The translations under genes and the position numbers were made by a program. DNA of 64,000 nucleotides from Megaustenia siamemsis (taxonomy: Eukaryota; Mollusca; Gastropoda; Stylommatophora; Ariophantidae). The stretch covers positions 37,501,218-37,565,217 of the forward strand of contig JAVIAB010000092.1 of assembly GCA_032433765.1 (NCBI GenBank). Reading direction: 5' to 3'. Each line of letters starts with the position of its first letter. Position 1 is the stretch's first letter. Below the pieces are notes generated by a model that did no database searches, was not told the origin of the DNA, and saw only the letters and a program-made list of their open reading frames with translations. This document shows positions 44,297-55,828 of the stretch, piece after piece.

Positions 44297-45200
44297 ACCT
44301 TTTTTCTACGTTACCAAGTGTCTAAAATAAACATAAAATGCCGTTTAGCAGCTACAATAAGGTAAAGACAAGACAAACTACAACGTTTCGGCGAAAGCCT
44401 GCATCAGGTATATCAAACAAACTATACACACTAAATACAAACATCAGAGTAAGAAAACAACGACACAGGTAAAAAAAACAATCCGACTCGGATTTTTGTG
44501 ATTAAAGTGTATAGTCTGAGTGATATACCAGATGAAAGCTTTCGTTCAAGCGTTCTAGCTTGTCTTGTCTTTCATATAGTTTAGCTGCTCAATACCATTT
44601 TATCTATAATTTATTAATGCAGCTAATCTCGCGGCCTCACGGTTAATTTAATATTTTTTTTCTTTTTCATATCTGTGCTTATCTTCTTCTATCAAGTGTC
44701 ATATTTTGTGTAATAATAGAAATGGCTCTACATACAAAAAGGAATTCTTCCTAATAAATCCTTAAATGTAAATACACAGATACTCATCAATAGAACAGTT
44801 AATGCAATTTAAAAAATCCGAACGTGAAATAGTATTCTTTTAGTGTTGCATTGAGCCAACCATTTATAAAAAATTGGACAATTATGTAGAAAGAAATCTA
44901 CGTGTATCCTGGTGGTATTGAAGACTGCGAAGTAATACAAACTTTATAACACGTTCTGAAAGAATTTCATGTGAACTTATAAGAGAGTGACGACATCCGC
45001 TAATATAATGAGTACATTATAATAATGTCTTGTGATTTGGTTAAAAGACATTTATTGTTATAAAGAATTAATTGACGACAAAAAAGAGACAAACCACACT
45101 ACAACTTTGAAGTTACACTTCGCAAACTCATCTGGTTATTTATCCTGCTTCATATAAAAATCTCTCACTGCGTGAAAAAAAAAAAATTATGATCATCTAT
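44297..45200. other. unassigned DNA
   Basis: No coding signal. The phrase AACTACAACGTTTCGGCG then GCCTGCATCAGGT (about 44380-44410), with a weak echo near 45095-45150 (CTACAACTTTGAAG), hints at an unclassified repeat. Confidence 0.4.
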
Positions 45201-45210
45201 AAATCTATAA

Positions 45211-45758
45211 GCACAAACACAAAACTTAGGCTATTCAAATCAAATGTACTATCAACCCTTACGTATGTGTGTGAAAGCTGGAAAACAACAAGAGATATAG
45301 AAACAAAGTTGAACGCATTCGAAAATAAATGTCTAAGGAAAATACTTGGTATAGAATGGAACGAATTCAAAACAAACGAGGAAATTAGAGAAATCGCCAA
45401 TCAACCACTAATATCTTCAGTAATAAAGAAAAGACGATGGTCATACGTTGGACATGTGATGAGAAGAGATAATAATCGAATAGCAAAGCAAGCCCTCATA
45501 TGGGAAACAACAGGTAAAAGAAAAAGAGGAAGACCCAGGGAGACACTGAGAAGAACATTGATGAGAGAGGCAAGAGCAGCAGGAATCGGCTCCCTCAATG
45601 AGATAGAACTGCTTGCACAGAACAGAGACAGATGGCGAGATTTGATAAAATATCTTTAAAAGAAAACTGCTAGAACAAAAATTCATATAGGAGAAGGTGT
45701 ATCTTGGTCTACGCCCTATGGGCCGGTTACGGCTCGAAAGGTCAATAGATAGATAGAT
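45211..45758 (+). mobile_element. LINE-A, 5'-truncated copy with 10-bp TSD
   Basis: Starts in ISTNTKLRLFKSNVL and keeps the frame to the stop after DLIKYL (45659), then 3' UTR and TAGA tail. TSD AAATCTATAA at 45201-45210 and 45759-45768. By eye the protein differs from LINE-A at one site (TYVCESW for TYACESW, a CpG-type change). A very recent insertion. Confidence 0.96.
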
Positions 45759-45816
45759 AAATCTATAAAACTCTACATCTTTTGTATTAGATTTTATAGT
45801 GCCTACGGCATTAGAC

Positions 45817-46606
45817 AATAATCTAAGGTATGCTGATGATACAGTCTTAATCGCTAAGAGTGAAAATGAGTTATAAGAAATGTTAGACATTATAGTGAAA
45901 GAAAGCAAAAATAAAGGACTCAGCCTTAATAGCAAAAAGACAGAAGTAATGGTAACAACAAAGAAAAAGACATCACCTAAGTGTAAAATAAAGACAAGTG
46001 GAACAATATTAAAACAGGTAAATGAATGTAAATATTTGGGAACTTTATTAACCTCAGACGGAAGATGTACAAAAGAGGTGAGATGCAGAATGGCTCAGGC
46101 AAAAGCAGTTTTCCAAAAAATGAGGAAGATACTATGCAATCCATTTTTGACAATAGAACAAGAAAAAGGGTTCTTAAATGTTATGTAGAGCCAGTCTTAA
46201 CATATGGATGTGAATCATGGACAATAGAACAACAGACAAGAAAATCACTGGAGTCTGTAGAAATGTGGTTTTATAGAAGAATATTGAGAATACAATGGAC
46301 AGTTAAGAAGAGTAATGAAGATGTTCTGAAAGAGGTCAAAGCAAAAAGAGAGCTAATTTCCAAAATTAGGAAGAAACAATCATCATCTTTTGGCCATGTA
46401 ATAAGAAGAGAACAACTGGAATATATTGTAACTGGAAAAATTGAGGGACGAAGAGATAGAGAGAAGCAAAGAGAAAAAATACCAGACAGCTTAAGAGTAT
46501 GGCTTGGCAGAAGGTCAACAACAGAAATGATAAATAACTGTCGAGATCGAAAGTTGTGGAGAGACATGATCACCAACGCCAGCAGGCCCGGTACTTAATG
46601 ATGATG
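45817..46606 (+). pseudogene. LINE-B, RT C-terminal half to 3' end
   Basis: NNLRYADDTVLIAKSENEL (stop after EL), MLDIIVKESKNKGLSLNSKK, LKQVNECKYLGTLLTSDGR; a frame change near 46065-46190; then LTYGCESWTIEQQTRKSLES, FGHVIRREQLEYIV and WLGRRSTTEMINNCRDRKLW, ending ARPGT (46598) and TTAATGATGATGAT. The longest LINE-B 3' copy here, broken by one stop and one frameshift. Confidence 0.93.
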
Positions 46607-46639
46607 ATAAAGGCATCTGTCAATAATTTTCAACTCCAA

Positions 46640-47065
46640 TGTTAAGTCAGTCCTATTATTTGACTGCGAAACATGGAGAACAACAAAAATGACAATCATG
46701 AAGATATAGACCTTCATTAATGGATGCTTGCGCAGAATAAAAGTATTGAAATGGCAGGACAAAATTACTAAGAGGATTATCTAAATGTACCAGTCAAATA
46801 CCTGTGGATATAGAGTTACAACGAAGACCATGGCGCTGGATAGGACACACACTTCGGAAGCCAACTGATAGTATTACACATTAGGCCCTTTTCTGGAATC
46901 CCCAAGGAAAAATATAAAGTGGAAGACCAAAATATTATTTGGAGAAGACAGATGGGATGAAGATGATGGGGAAGACATGGAATGAACTTAAAAGAATGGC
47001 AAGAAACAGAACGTATTGGAAAGTATTTGTCGAAGACCTATGCTCTACAGGGAGCTGAAAAGTGG
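46640..47065 (+). pseudogene. RTE-like LINE C-terminal remnant (another family)
   Basis: Frame-broken translation gives KSVLLFDCETWRTTKM, FINGCLRRIKVLKWQDKI, RRPWRWIGHTLRKPTDSI, KMMGKTWNELKRMARNRTYW. These are the usual order of RTE-like C-terminal motifs (Y/L-G-x-E-T-W, RWIGH.LRK, W..L...A..R..W). Distinct from LINE-A to D. Confidence 0.8.
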
Positions 47066-47638
47066 AAGAAGGCAACTGTCGATGATTTGACACTCTACGG
47101 CTGAAAGAAAATTCGCAAAACGCATTGGCTATCACAAAACAGTCACATTCACGTTAAACCTAACTTCTGTGTGTGCCCTCTTCACAAATACCTCCAAAGT
47201 CTTTGCACAAAATCTAATCTGGCATCTCATAAGCCATCCCATAAAACCTCAATTCAAACTCTTGAGGTAGATCTCTTGAGATCAAGACTACTCTCTGTGA
47301 TGTATCTTTTTATAGATTGCAAAATCAGATTCTCCAATTAACATTCAACATTTCAAGCACAAGAATAACCTCTTATAATCAACAACTTTTCCTCCTTTGA
47401 ACTTTGTATACTTATTTAACTCAAGTGTCTCGCCCATTGACCTTTCCATACATCACAACTTTCTCTTATAGTGAGTCCATCCAAGTTTGGCTCATTGACA
47501 TATTGGGTATTCTCCATTTGTCAATTTTTGTAAATATGACATCCACTTGGCTGAACATGCTACGTTTTTATACAGCTTGATTATCATCTACTTAATAACC
47601 GAGGTGTATTGTATCAAGTATATAGTGACACTGTGACC
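47066..47638. other. unassigned DNA
   Basis: Nothing recognised. Confidence 0.4.
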
Positions 47639-47834
47639 TTCCAGGCATGTCGTAAGAGGGGACTAAGGAGGTTGATCATAGGCTTGACAAGCTGTAATTG
47701 TAAAAAGTAGTGTTATGGAAACAGAAGCAGTGATCTCTGCAATATGTGCCACTTTGGCACGCAAGGTTTCTGTTTTTGAGATTGTGGTTCTGCCCTATTT
47801 GCCGTCTTCGGCTCGAAAGGACAATAGATAGATA
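47639..47834 (+). mobile_element. element T, second copy
   Basis: CCAGGCATGTCGTAAGAGG, TTGACAAGCTGTAATTG, AAAAAGTAGTGTTATGGAAACAG, ATCTCTGCAATATGTGCCA, TTTCTGTTTTTGAGATTG, GCCCTATTTGCC, CGGCTCGAAAGGACAATAGAT. It matches 9410-9607 with few changes and a short tail of only about three TAGA units. Confidence 0.85.
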
Positions 47835-48650
47835 TATTGTATCAATACTACATGGGTGCAACATTTGTCATGTGTCACGTGGGTAGGATAGAACAATTGT
47901 ATCAATTGACCAATATTGGGCAGTGCTAACTTTCAGCTTATACTAATATCTATTACGCCATATTAATCGATACTACATCTGGATTATTTATAGAACAAAC
48001 TGCGCGAAATAACATCAATTCATATATTTTCACCTACGACTGTTAATCCCTACGGATATATGTAGTCCTGTGAGAAATGGTGAATAAAAGCCACTGGAGA
48101 AAATAAAACTAAAGTGCAACGATTGTACATAGATTGATATATTTTATTTCCCCCAAAAATAGGATGACAAAAGAAGAAAACAGGAGTTGATAAGAGATGT
48201 CAGAGGGTGATAAAATAGACGCTTGTGGCGAAAGAAGGAACTGGTTACAGAAGACGTGATAGTTTAAAAGAAGACACATCATGAGAAATATGGAGGGGTG
48301 GAGAGGGGGTGGGGAGAAATAAATGATGTGATGCCACAGAAAGGATGTTTTGATAAAGGTTACGAAAGCATAAACAACGTTTTGATTTAAAAAAAACTAT
48401 AACAACCAGAATTTGATTAAATAAACATGTTTCCGACTTACTGCAAATAGAGAGGTATAAATTAATAAACACTTGCAAACAAATAAAGTTTATAATTGCT
48501 AAACGAAAAAAATGATTGAAAATAAAAGAATTACATGTAATACCATTTTATTCCAGGCATGACGAGATGGATAAATTGTTCGTAGTTATGCCACAAAAAC
48601 AATTTCAGTGGCATCAGCTCTAAACGACAATACTTCTGCAAATTATTTAC
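47835..48650. other. unassigned AT-rich DNA
   Basis: Nothing recognised; short frames have no domain. Confidence 0.4.
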
Positions 48651-49430
48651 TTTTCGTAATTACTTTTCATGGAAAAATAGAAGAGACACAAGAGCACTTA
48701 AAAAGACCTAACAGCACAGGTACCAAATATAACATGAAAATCAACACCAGCAAAACAGAAGTCATGAACTTCATAAAAAAAAAAACAGAGCATGAAGGTA
48801 ACGATAGAATGTAGACAAAAACTGGAGGGATTTAACTACTAGAAAGTCTAGTAACAAACGATAATTCACAAGAAGCAGAAATAGACTCAAAATATAACAA
48901 AACTTGTCAAATCATCGGACAAATGTCACAACTGCTGGCCAACAGAGAAATAACTCGAGGCAAAACGGGAATTTTTACAATAAAATCTTCAATGTAATGT
49001 TATGCAACCAATGCCAGACTTGGAACCTAGACTTAAGAACAATTAAAAAAAAAAGAAGAAAAAAAAATAACCACTACCAAGATGAAATGTGTTAAAACGA
49101 ATGACAGAAAAAAAACCCAGAGATAAATAAGACCACAAATGAAGAATTTAAGAAAAACCACTAATAGTTCCTTCCACATAATACATAAAGAAACAATATA
49201 TAAAGTGGTTTGGCCACGTGATAGTATAGAAAGACCAAAGCAACTTAATAGTGTCAACCAAAGCGTTTAATAAGCGGTACGAGAACACCAGACTCAATGG
49301 TAGACCACGAAAAATATGGATTGATGTAATATTACAATTAAAAACAGTAGGAAATTTAACACCAGCAGAGGCCAACAGAAGAGCAAAAGACGGTATATTA
49401 TATCTCCCTTCGACGCTGAAAGGCACATGA
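48651..49430 (+). pseudogene. old RTE-like LINE 3' remnant
   Basis: Translation fragments: TKYNMKINTSKTEVMNF (the INxxKTE.M motif after the YADD region), NSRQNGNFYNKIFNVMLCNQ, KETIYKVVWPRDSIERPKQL and RLNGRPRKIWIDVILQLK, then LTPAEANRRAKDG. Motif order matches RTE-like C-termini; frame lost. Confidence 0.65.
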
Positions 49431-50483
49431 AAGGGGACAGAATAAGAAGTAATTACTTCTCACACACTAAGGTTATATAAATACAGGTTGTCCATCTCAT
49501 GGCACTTATTATTGCTCTCACGAACATTGGGCATCTACCTGTGCGTGTGTGAAAGTGTGTGCGTGCAAGTGAGAGAGGGGGAGAGAGAGAGAGAGAGAGA
49601 GAGTTCCATTTATTATATCTCATATAATTCGTTGGCGTTTATATTGTTAAGGTCAAAAGATAAGACAAATACTTACAAGGAACACAAGACGGAAGTACAT
49701 GCATGTAGACGGTGGAGATATGACCTGAAGGGACGCAACTTGTAGATGTTTAATTTATTCACGATGTATGGGAGCTTAAACCTCAGTTGTCACAATGTTG
49801 GATTACATCCGCTTGAACCCTGGGGACACCTTTCATTGTTTTTTTTTATATTCCTTGACGTGTGTGTGTGTGTGTGTGTGTGCCCGTGTGTGTGTATGTG
49901 TGTGCTAGTGTGTGTATGTGTGTGTATGTGTGTATTAGTGTGTGCAAATGTGCTAGTGTGTGCAAATTTGCTTGTCAGTGTATGTGTGTGCTACTGTGTG
50001 TAAATGACAGCAAGTTATGGCGGTGTTCGGTTTGGGGAAAGGTCTCAGTAGCTCACATATAGTCATATAATCCTTATTAATAATACCGGATATAAGTAAC
50101 ATACAATAAAGAAACACGAGAGGTAGTAAAAGCAAAAGAAGTCTGTCAGACACTTGTCACATTTAAATGAGAAGATTTCTTTCAGTTTTTTTGTTTCACT
50201 TGGAACTGACTAGTTCACTTGTAAACGTTGCTGATATTTGAGTGTTCACTGATTCGTTAGCATATCCTCTCAAAGGTATCATGACTGGACTTCGTTGCCC
50301 AGTTAGCACGTTACAGCAATAAACACAAGTTTTACCGGGAGCAAAACACAACTTTAACGTTCAATTAAGAACTTCTTTGCATCAATGTATGTTTATTAAT
50401 GCCTAAAGACAATAGATAATAACACAATTATTTGCAGATATTTCTCCAGCAAACACTTTCTAAACGTGTAGTTATCAGCTGCT
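49431..50483. other. unassigned DNA with GA and TG microsatellites
   Basis: GA run at 49570-49603 and TG-rich run at 49860-49992. No gene. Confidence 0.6.
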
Positions 50484-50496
50484 AGTTTTTTTATAG

Positions 50497-50934
50497 AGTT
50501 CATCGGTGCTATATAGAATCAATTCTGACTGATGGAAGCGAATCATGGACAATAGACAAACAAATGAAAAGACGATTAGAGGCAACAGAGTTGGGATTTC
50601 TCAGAAGAATGTTGAAAGTTCCCTGGACAGCTAAAAAGACCAACGAGGAAGTTCTCAAAGAGGCCAACACAAAAAGGGAGCTCTTAAAAAACATCAGAAA
50701 GAAGCAATCAACATTTTTCGGGCACATCATGAGAAGAGGAAAGTTAGAATACTTGGTTACAACTGGCAAAATAAAAGGAAAGAGAGATCGCGGACGACAA
50801 AGAGAGAAAATACTGGATATCTTGGTTTCATGGCATGGAAAACAGTTAACAACAGAACTGATACGATGCACTGTAGATAGAAGATTGTGGAGGGACATGA
50901 TCGCCTACGCCAACCGGTATGGCGCATTATGATG
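50497..50934 (+). pseudogene. LINE-C 3' end
   Basis: RVHRCYIESILTDGSESWTI, RRLEATELGFLRRMLKVPW, FFGHIMRRGKLEYLVTTGKI, then the open end to YANRYGAL, finishing GGTATGGCGCATTATGATGA. The frame is intact from 50564 to 50932. Flanks AGTTTTTTTATAG (50484-50496) and AGTTTTTATAG (50935-50945) are a likely TSD differing in T number. Confidence 0.92.
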
Positions 50935-50949
50935 AGTTTTTATAGTTTG

Positions 50950-51326
50950 GTCTCACTTGAACGTTTGGTAATCACCGTTGTTTGTGTCACTGTGTGATCT
51001 ATCTATGAGACTAGCTGCAAAAAAATATAACATTTTCTTCGTTGGATAATTAACTTTATCAGCATGCTAAAGATGTTTCTATCGCTTTGTTCTTACGTGA
51101 CATATTCGTAATATCTTTATTCTGATCTTCGACTTCTAGACTGCTTCTTGTCAAAGTTCCGGAGAAGGTTTGTTCCGATGGTCATGAGTCTTGCTGTTTT
51201 ATACAAAATGAAAAAAAAGCCCACACAAATCTCAGTTGGACTATTTGTATGCAAAGATGTGTTCTTCAGAATATAGTAGAATTCAACTATTAATACAACA
51301 TTTATTTTGCAATTAAATGTATACGC
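50950..51326. other. unassigned AT-rich DNA
   Basis: Nothing recognised. Confidence 0.4.
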
Positions 51327-51759
51327 CAGTGGCGTTTTCTGTATGTTGCCGCAAGCTACCGCCGGTAGCCTTGAATATATTAACGAATTACAAAAGGAAA
51401 TAATAATTTATTTTATTTTTTTAATAATTATATTAAAAATTTTCTAATATTATATTACCCATTTCATAGGTCAATAGGATTTATTTGCTTTGAAATGAAT
51501 TTATTAAAGCGAGGTTTTCCTCTGGTCACTATAACGTTTGTTAATGAAACCGAAACCACTCTACATTGAAACCTCTAATAACTAGCGGTACATTTTGCCT
51601 CTATCCGGACCTAGTATTAACGACTTTGGCATTCAAAAATGGGAGTCAGAATAATATAGCGGGAGCTACCGCTAAAGGAATGCGGTTTCATGGGTTAGTT
51701 TTAGCTCTAGCCAATTAGAAGCGTTAAAAGTGAAAGTGAAACTATGTCTGATTACCGGA

Positions 51760-51996
51760 ACTTCCTTAGCTATTTATAACTTTTATTTATGTGCATCAGC
51801 ATCTGTAGAAAGAACTTTTTCTGCGCTCAAAAGAATCAAATCTTATTGTCGCTCAACTCAGAAAAAAAGAACGCTTACCTGGTTTGGCATTAATGTCCAT
51901 TGACAAAACATCACCTCAACAACTTAGAAACCAACTCAACAGTACTTTCAATGACAAAGTCATCAAGACATTTTCATCCCAAAAAAGATGGATATA
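51760..51996 (+). pseudogene. hAT transposase C-terminal (dimerisation) remnant
   Basis: One frame reads LCASASVERTFSALKRIKSY then CRSTQ. After the A run at about 51861-51868 another frame continues ERLPGLALMSIDKTSPQQLR, ending at a stop near 51995. SASVERTFSALKRIK..RS(T)xxxERLxGLALMSI is the conserved end of hAT transposases of the ZMYM/TTF-type group. One frameshift in an A run breaks it, and the catalytic part is absent. Confidence 0.85.
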
Positions 51997-52314
51997 ATTA
52001 ACATATAAATAAGTAAGTAATTTAAAACGTAGTGATGTCATTTGCTACATTTTAAATTAATTACTAAAGTAATTTAAAATGTAGTGATGTCATTCGAAAA
52101 AATATACATTTATATACTCAGGAAACACAACAGAACATCAAAGAGGGGTAGGAATACTGATAAAAAGAGAGCTACAAAAATATATAAGTACCCACTGGAC
52201 ATACAGTGATAGGATTATACTACTCAAGTTGAAAGCAAAACCAATCGACATAAGCAATAATGCAGACATATGCACCTACTCAAGACTACACAGATGAACA
52301 AATAGAGATATACT

Positions 52315-53064
52315 CATCATCATCATCGAATGCCTTCTCCGCAACGAAGGTTGGCTACCACGGTGCACCATTTTGCTCTGTCTCTTGCTATGATGGTGCA
52401 GGTTGTCATAGGCTGATATCATCTTTTGATGTTACTCGTCTATGTTAATCTTGGTCTGCCTCTGCCTCTTTTACCTTGTATTTCCCCCTCCAGGATTACT
52501 TTTAGTAGGCTGTTGTGTCTTTTAACATTGCCCAAAAATCGCATTTGTCTTGTTTGAATTGTGCTTAGTAGTTCTCTTTTCATTTTTAGTTGTTTTAAGA
52601 CTTCATCGTTTGTCTTCTTTTCCTTCCATCCAATTCTATATATTCTTCTATATATCCACATTTCAAAGGCTTCAATTCTCTGTTCTGTTTTCTTGTCTAA
52701 TGTCCTTGTTTCTGCACTATATAGGAATATTGAGAAGATATAACATTTTTCAATTATTAGTTTTAGCCCTGGTGTTATTTGTTTTGATGTTAGTATGTTC
52801 TTCATGACATTAAAATTACTTTTTGCCATTCCTATTCTTTTGTTTATTTCAGTTGTACATTTTCCATCACTGGTTATAGTATGTCCAAGGTAATTGTAGT
52901 TCTGAACTGTCTCCATGTCTATTCCTTCTATTTTGATATCCACTTGTGGGTTTTGAGTATCTTCTTTGTTTATGATCATAATTTTAGTCTTTTTGATATT
53001 CATATCTAGTCCATATTTTTTGCTTGTCATGTTTATTTCATTAAGTAATTGTTGTAGATCTTTA
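52315..53064 (-). mobile_element. LINE-D 3' end nested inside LINE-D
   Basis: The minus-strand frame from 53064 is open for about 208 codons (DLQQLLNEINMTSKKYGLDM, KTEINKRIGMAKSNFNVMKN, TLDKKTEQRIEAFEMWIYRR, GKRGRGRPRLT to 52440) and the GAT-type tail is at 52315-52327. An 11-bp TSD with one mismatch flanks it: AGAGATATACT (52304-52314) and AGAGACATACT (53065-53075). This is the second insertion at the locus, since it splits the plus-strand LINE-D. Confidence 0.94.
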
Positions 53065-53075
53065 AGAGACATACT

Positions 53076-55247
53076 ATGAAGACCTAAATAAAGTTATGAA
53101 GCAAGTGAAATCTTCAGACATCTTGATTGTAATGGGTGACATGAACGCTAAAGTAGGAAAAGGTGGATATAAGACCATTATAGGAAATCATGGTTTAGGA
53201 AAAAGAAATGACAGAGGAGAAAGATTAATACAATTATGTGAAGAAAACAGGCTGATAATATGTAACACCTATTTTGAGCAAGAGAAAGGGGAACTATACA
53301 CATGGAAAAACCCTGGAGATAAGAAGAGGAATCAAATAAATTACATAAGGATAAAAGAAAGGTTCCGTAACAGCGTAAAGAAACCCAAAACCTACCCAGG
53401 AGCAGATATTAATTCAGATCACAATCCTGTAATGATTAAAATGAAAATCAAACTAAAGAGAAACAAGCAAAAGTCTAATTCATCAACAAATCCACTAGAT
53501 ATAACAGCTTTAAATCAAAAAGATATTAAAGATACCTATACTATACAAGTAATGAACACATACCAGAAGCTGCTAGAAGAAGGAATTGAACAATACAGAA
53601 GAGAAAATCCTGATGAAAAAGTAACAACCAAATGGCAATGCATAAAGAAAAGCATACAAGAAACCTGCGGCACCTTACCCAAAAGAGAAAAGAACAAAAA
53701 ACAAAAATGGATAACTAAAACCATCTTAGAAAAAATGGAAGAAAGGAGACAAGCGAAGAACACTGCCAAATACAATAAAATAGATAATGAAATACGCAAA
53801 ATGTGCAAAAAGGCAAAAGAAGATGGCTCAGCCAAAAATGTATAGAATTAGAAACTATGGAAAGCAAACAATACTTAAAAGGAATGCACACATAAAGAAA
53901 GATAATGACTAATAAAAATAAAAAAGCCACAGAAGGTGGATGCATTGCAGACAAAAAAGGAAAAATGCTAATAGACAATAAGGATATTATAGATAGATGA
54001 CATGAATATATAACAGAACTATTTCAGGATCAAAGGGACATGAAACCAGTTATAAAATGTACATCAGGCTATAAAATCTTAAAATTTGAGGTGGAAAAAG
54101 CTATAAAAACAATGAAAAAGGGAAAAGCAGCAGGACCTGACAGCATACAGATAGAGATGATACAGGCACTAGAAGATTTTGGCATTGATGTGATTACAGA
54201 CATATGCAACGACATATACCATACAGGATACATACCAAATGAACTAAAAACATCAACTTTCATTGCATTGCCTAAAAATAATGGTGAAGTTAAATGCAGT
54301 GACTTTAAAACAATAAGCCCAATGAGCCATGTTACAAAAATCTTGCTAAAAATTATGCAAGGAAGGATTCAGAATAAAATCAATACTGAATTAGATGAGC
54401 AGCAATTTGGATTTAGGAAAAATAGCGGGACAAAAGAAGCCATATTCTGCATGAGAGCATTAATCGAAAAGTACACAGAAGCAAACAAACCAATAAATGC
54501 CTGCTTCATAGACTACACCAAAACTTTTGATAGAGTATACCACAAACAACTTATAGAATGCCTAAAAGAGATACATCTAGATGACATGGACATACGACTA
54601 ATATGTAATCTATACTAGGAGCAAACAGCAATAATAAAATATAACAAAGAGAACTCTACACCCAATGATATAAAAAGAGGAGTAAGACAGGGATGCATCA
54701 TATCACCAAGCTTGTTCAATCTATACACTAAGCAACTCTTTAAAAACATCATAGAGATGCCAGGCCTACAATTTAATTGAAAGATAATCAATAACCTAAA
54801 ATATGCTGACGATACTGTACTACTAGCAGAAAATCCTAAAGATCTACAACAATTACTTTTAATGAAATAACAATGACAAGCAAAAAATATGGACTAGATA
54901 TGAATATCAAAAAGACTAAAACTATGATCATAAACAAAGAAAATACTCAAAACCTACAAGTGGATATCAAAATTGAAGGAATAGACATGGAGACAGTTCA
55001 GAACTACAACTACCTTGGACATACTATAACTAGTGATGGAAAATGTACAACTGAAATAAACAAAAGAATAGGAATGGCAAAAAGTAATTTTAATGCCATG
55101 AAGAACATACTAACATCAAAACAAATAACACCAGGGCTAAAACTAAGAATAAAAAAAGGTTACATCTTCTCAATACTCCTACATGGTGCAGAAACATGGA
55201 CATTAGACAAGAAAACAGAACAGAGAATTGAAGCCTTTGAAATGTGA
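53076..55247 (+). pseudogene. LINE-D endonuclease/reverse transcriptase
   Basis: The longest LINE-D frame here. 53096-53845 has DILIVMGDMNAKVGKGGYKT, RGERLIQLCEENRLIICNTY, RRNQINYIRIKERF and GADINSDHNPVMIKMK, the endonuclease GD.NAK and SDHNP motifs. 54040-54618 has MKKGKAAGPDSIQIEMIQ, GYIPNELKTSTFIALPK and ACFIDYTKTFDRVYHKQL (motif A). A TAG stop follows at 54616-54618. 54680-54840 has RGVRQGCIISPSLFNLYTKQ and LKYADDTVLLAEN (YADD). A frameshift near 54859 precedes DMNIKKTKTMIINKENTQ. Stops and shifts make it dead, but less decayed than the copy at 27309. Confidence 0.92.
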
Positions 55248-55257
55248 ATATATAGAA

Positions 55258-55258
<1 letters not shown>

Positions 55259-55320
<62 letters not shown>
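55259..55320. repeat. (TA)n run inside LINE-D coding sequence
   Basis: In the copy at 52315-53064 the same place codes WIYRRIYRIGWKEKK from ATATATAGAAGAATATATAG. Here the second ATATATA has grown to about 62 bp, disrupting the frame. Confidence 0.95.
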
Positions 55321-55324
<4 letters not shown>

Positions 55325-55828
55325 TGGATGGAAGGAAAAGAAAACAAACAATGAAGTCTTAAAACAACTAAAAATGAAAAGAGAACTACTAAACACAATT
55401 CAAACAAGACAAATACGATTTTTGGGCAATGTTAAAATACATAATAGCCTACTAAAAGCAATCATGGAGGGGAAAATACAAGGTAAAAGAGGCAGAGGCA
55501 GACCAAGACTAATATGATCGAGTAACATCAAAAGATGATATCATCCGTATGACAACCTGCACCATCAAAGCAAGAGACAGAGCAGAATGGCGCTCCATGG
55601 TAGCCAACCTTCGTTGCGGAGACATCACTCTATGATGAGTGATGTCATTAGCAAATATTACTTCATGTTAGCCTACTAAATATAACGTATGTTTTTATTT
55701 ATTACGTTGTCGGTAGCCCAGACCCCAAAACCAGTATACGCTGATTCACATCCTTGATTGTTGGTGTGGCTTCGATTCTGTCCAGCGACTTTTGCTGTCC
55801 TCTTCTCCATCTTTATTTTCTTGGTCAC

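Larger units (their letters stand above)
52095..55637 (+). mobile_element. LINE-D, near-full-length, inserted in the hAT-like element
   Basis: Plus-strand LINE-D from inside the N-terminal endonuclease (YSGNTTEHQRGVGILIKREL near 52115) to its 3' end. A 12-bp TSD, AGTGATGTCATT, lies at 52083-52094 and 55638-55649. It is interrupted at 52314 by an inverted LINE-D piece (52315-53064). Net length is about 2.8 kb. Confidence 0.93.
51327..55743 (+). mobile_element. candidate hAT DNA transposon, interrupted by LINE-D
   Basis: The left end begins CAGTGGCGTTTTCTG and runs to GCTACCGCCGG. The right end, read inward, is CAGCGTATACTGGTTTTGGGG, then CTGGGCTACCG. Both start CAG(T/C)G and reach CTACCG after about 33-36 bp, as hAT inverted ends often look. 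A decayed transposase C-terminus lies inside (51790-51995). GTATACGC precedes the left end and also occurs at the right end (55734-55741), so the exact border is uncertain. Without LINE-D (52095-55637 plus TSD) the element is about 0.86 kb, so mostly deleted. Confidence 0.5.

Noticed and set aside
51319..55741. 8-bp direct repeat GTATACGC as firm hAT target duplication
   Set aside because: At the right end this word overlaps the likely inverted terminal repeat, so the match could be accidental; kept only as uncertain evidence.
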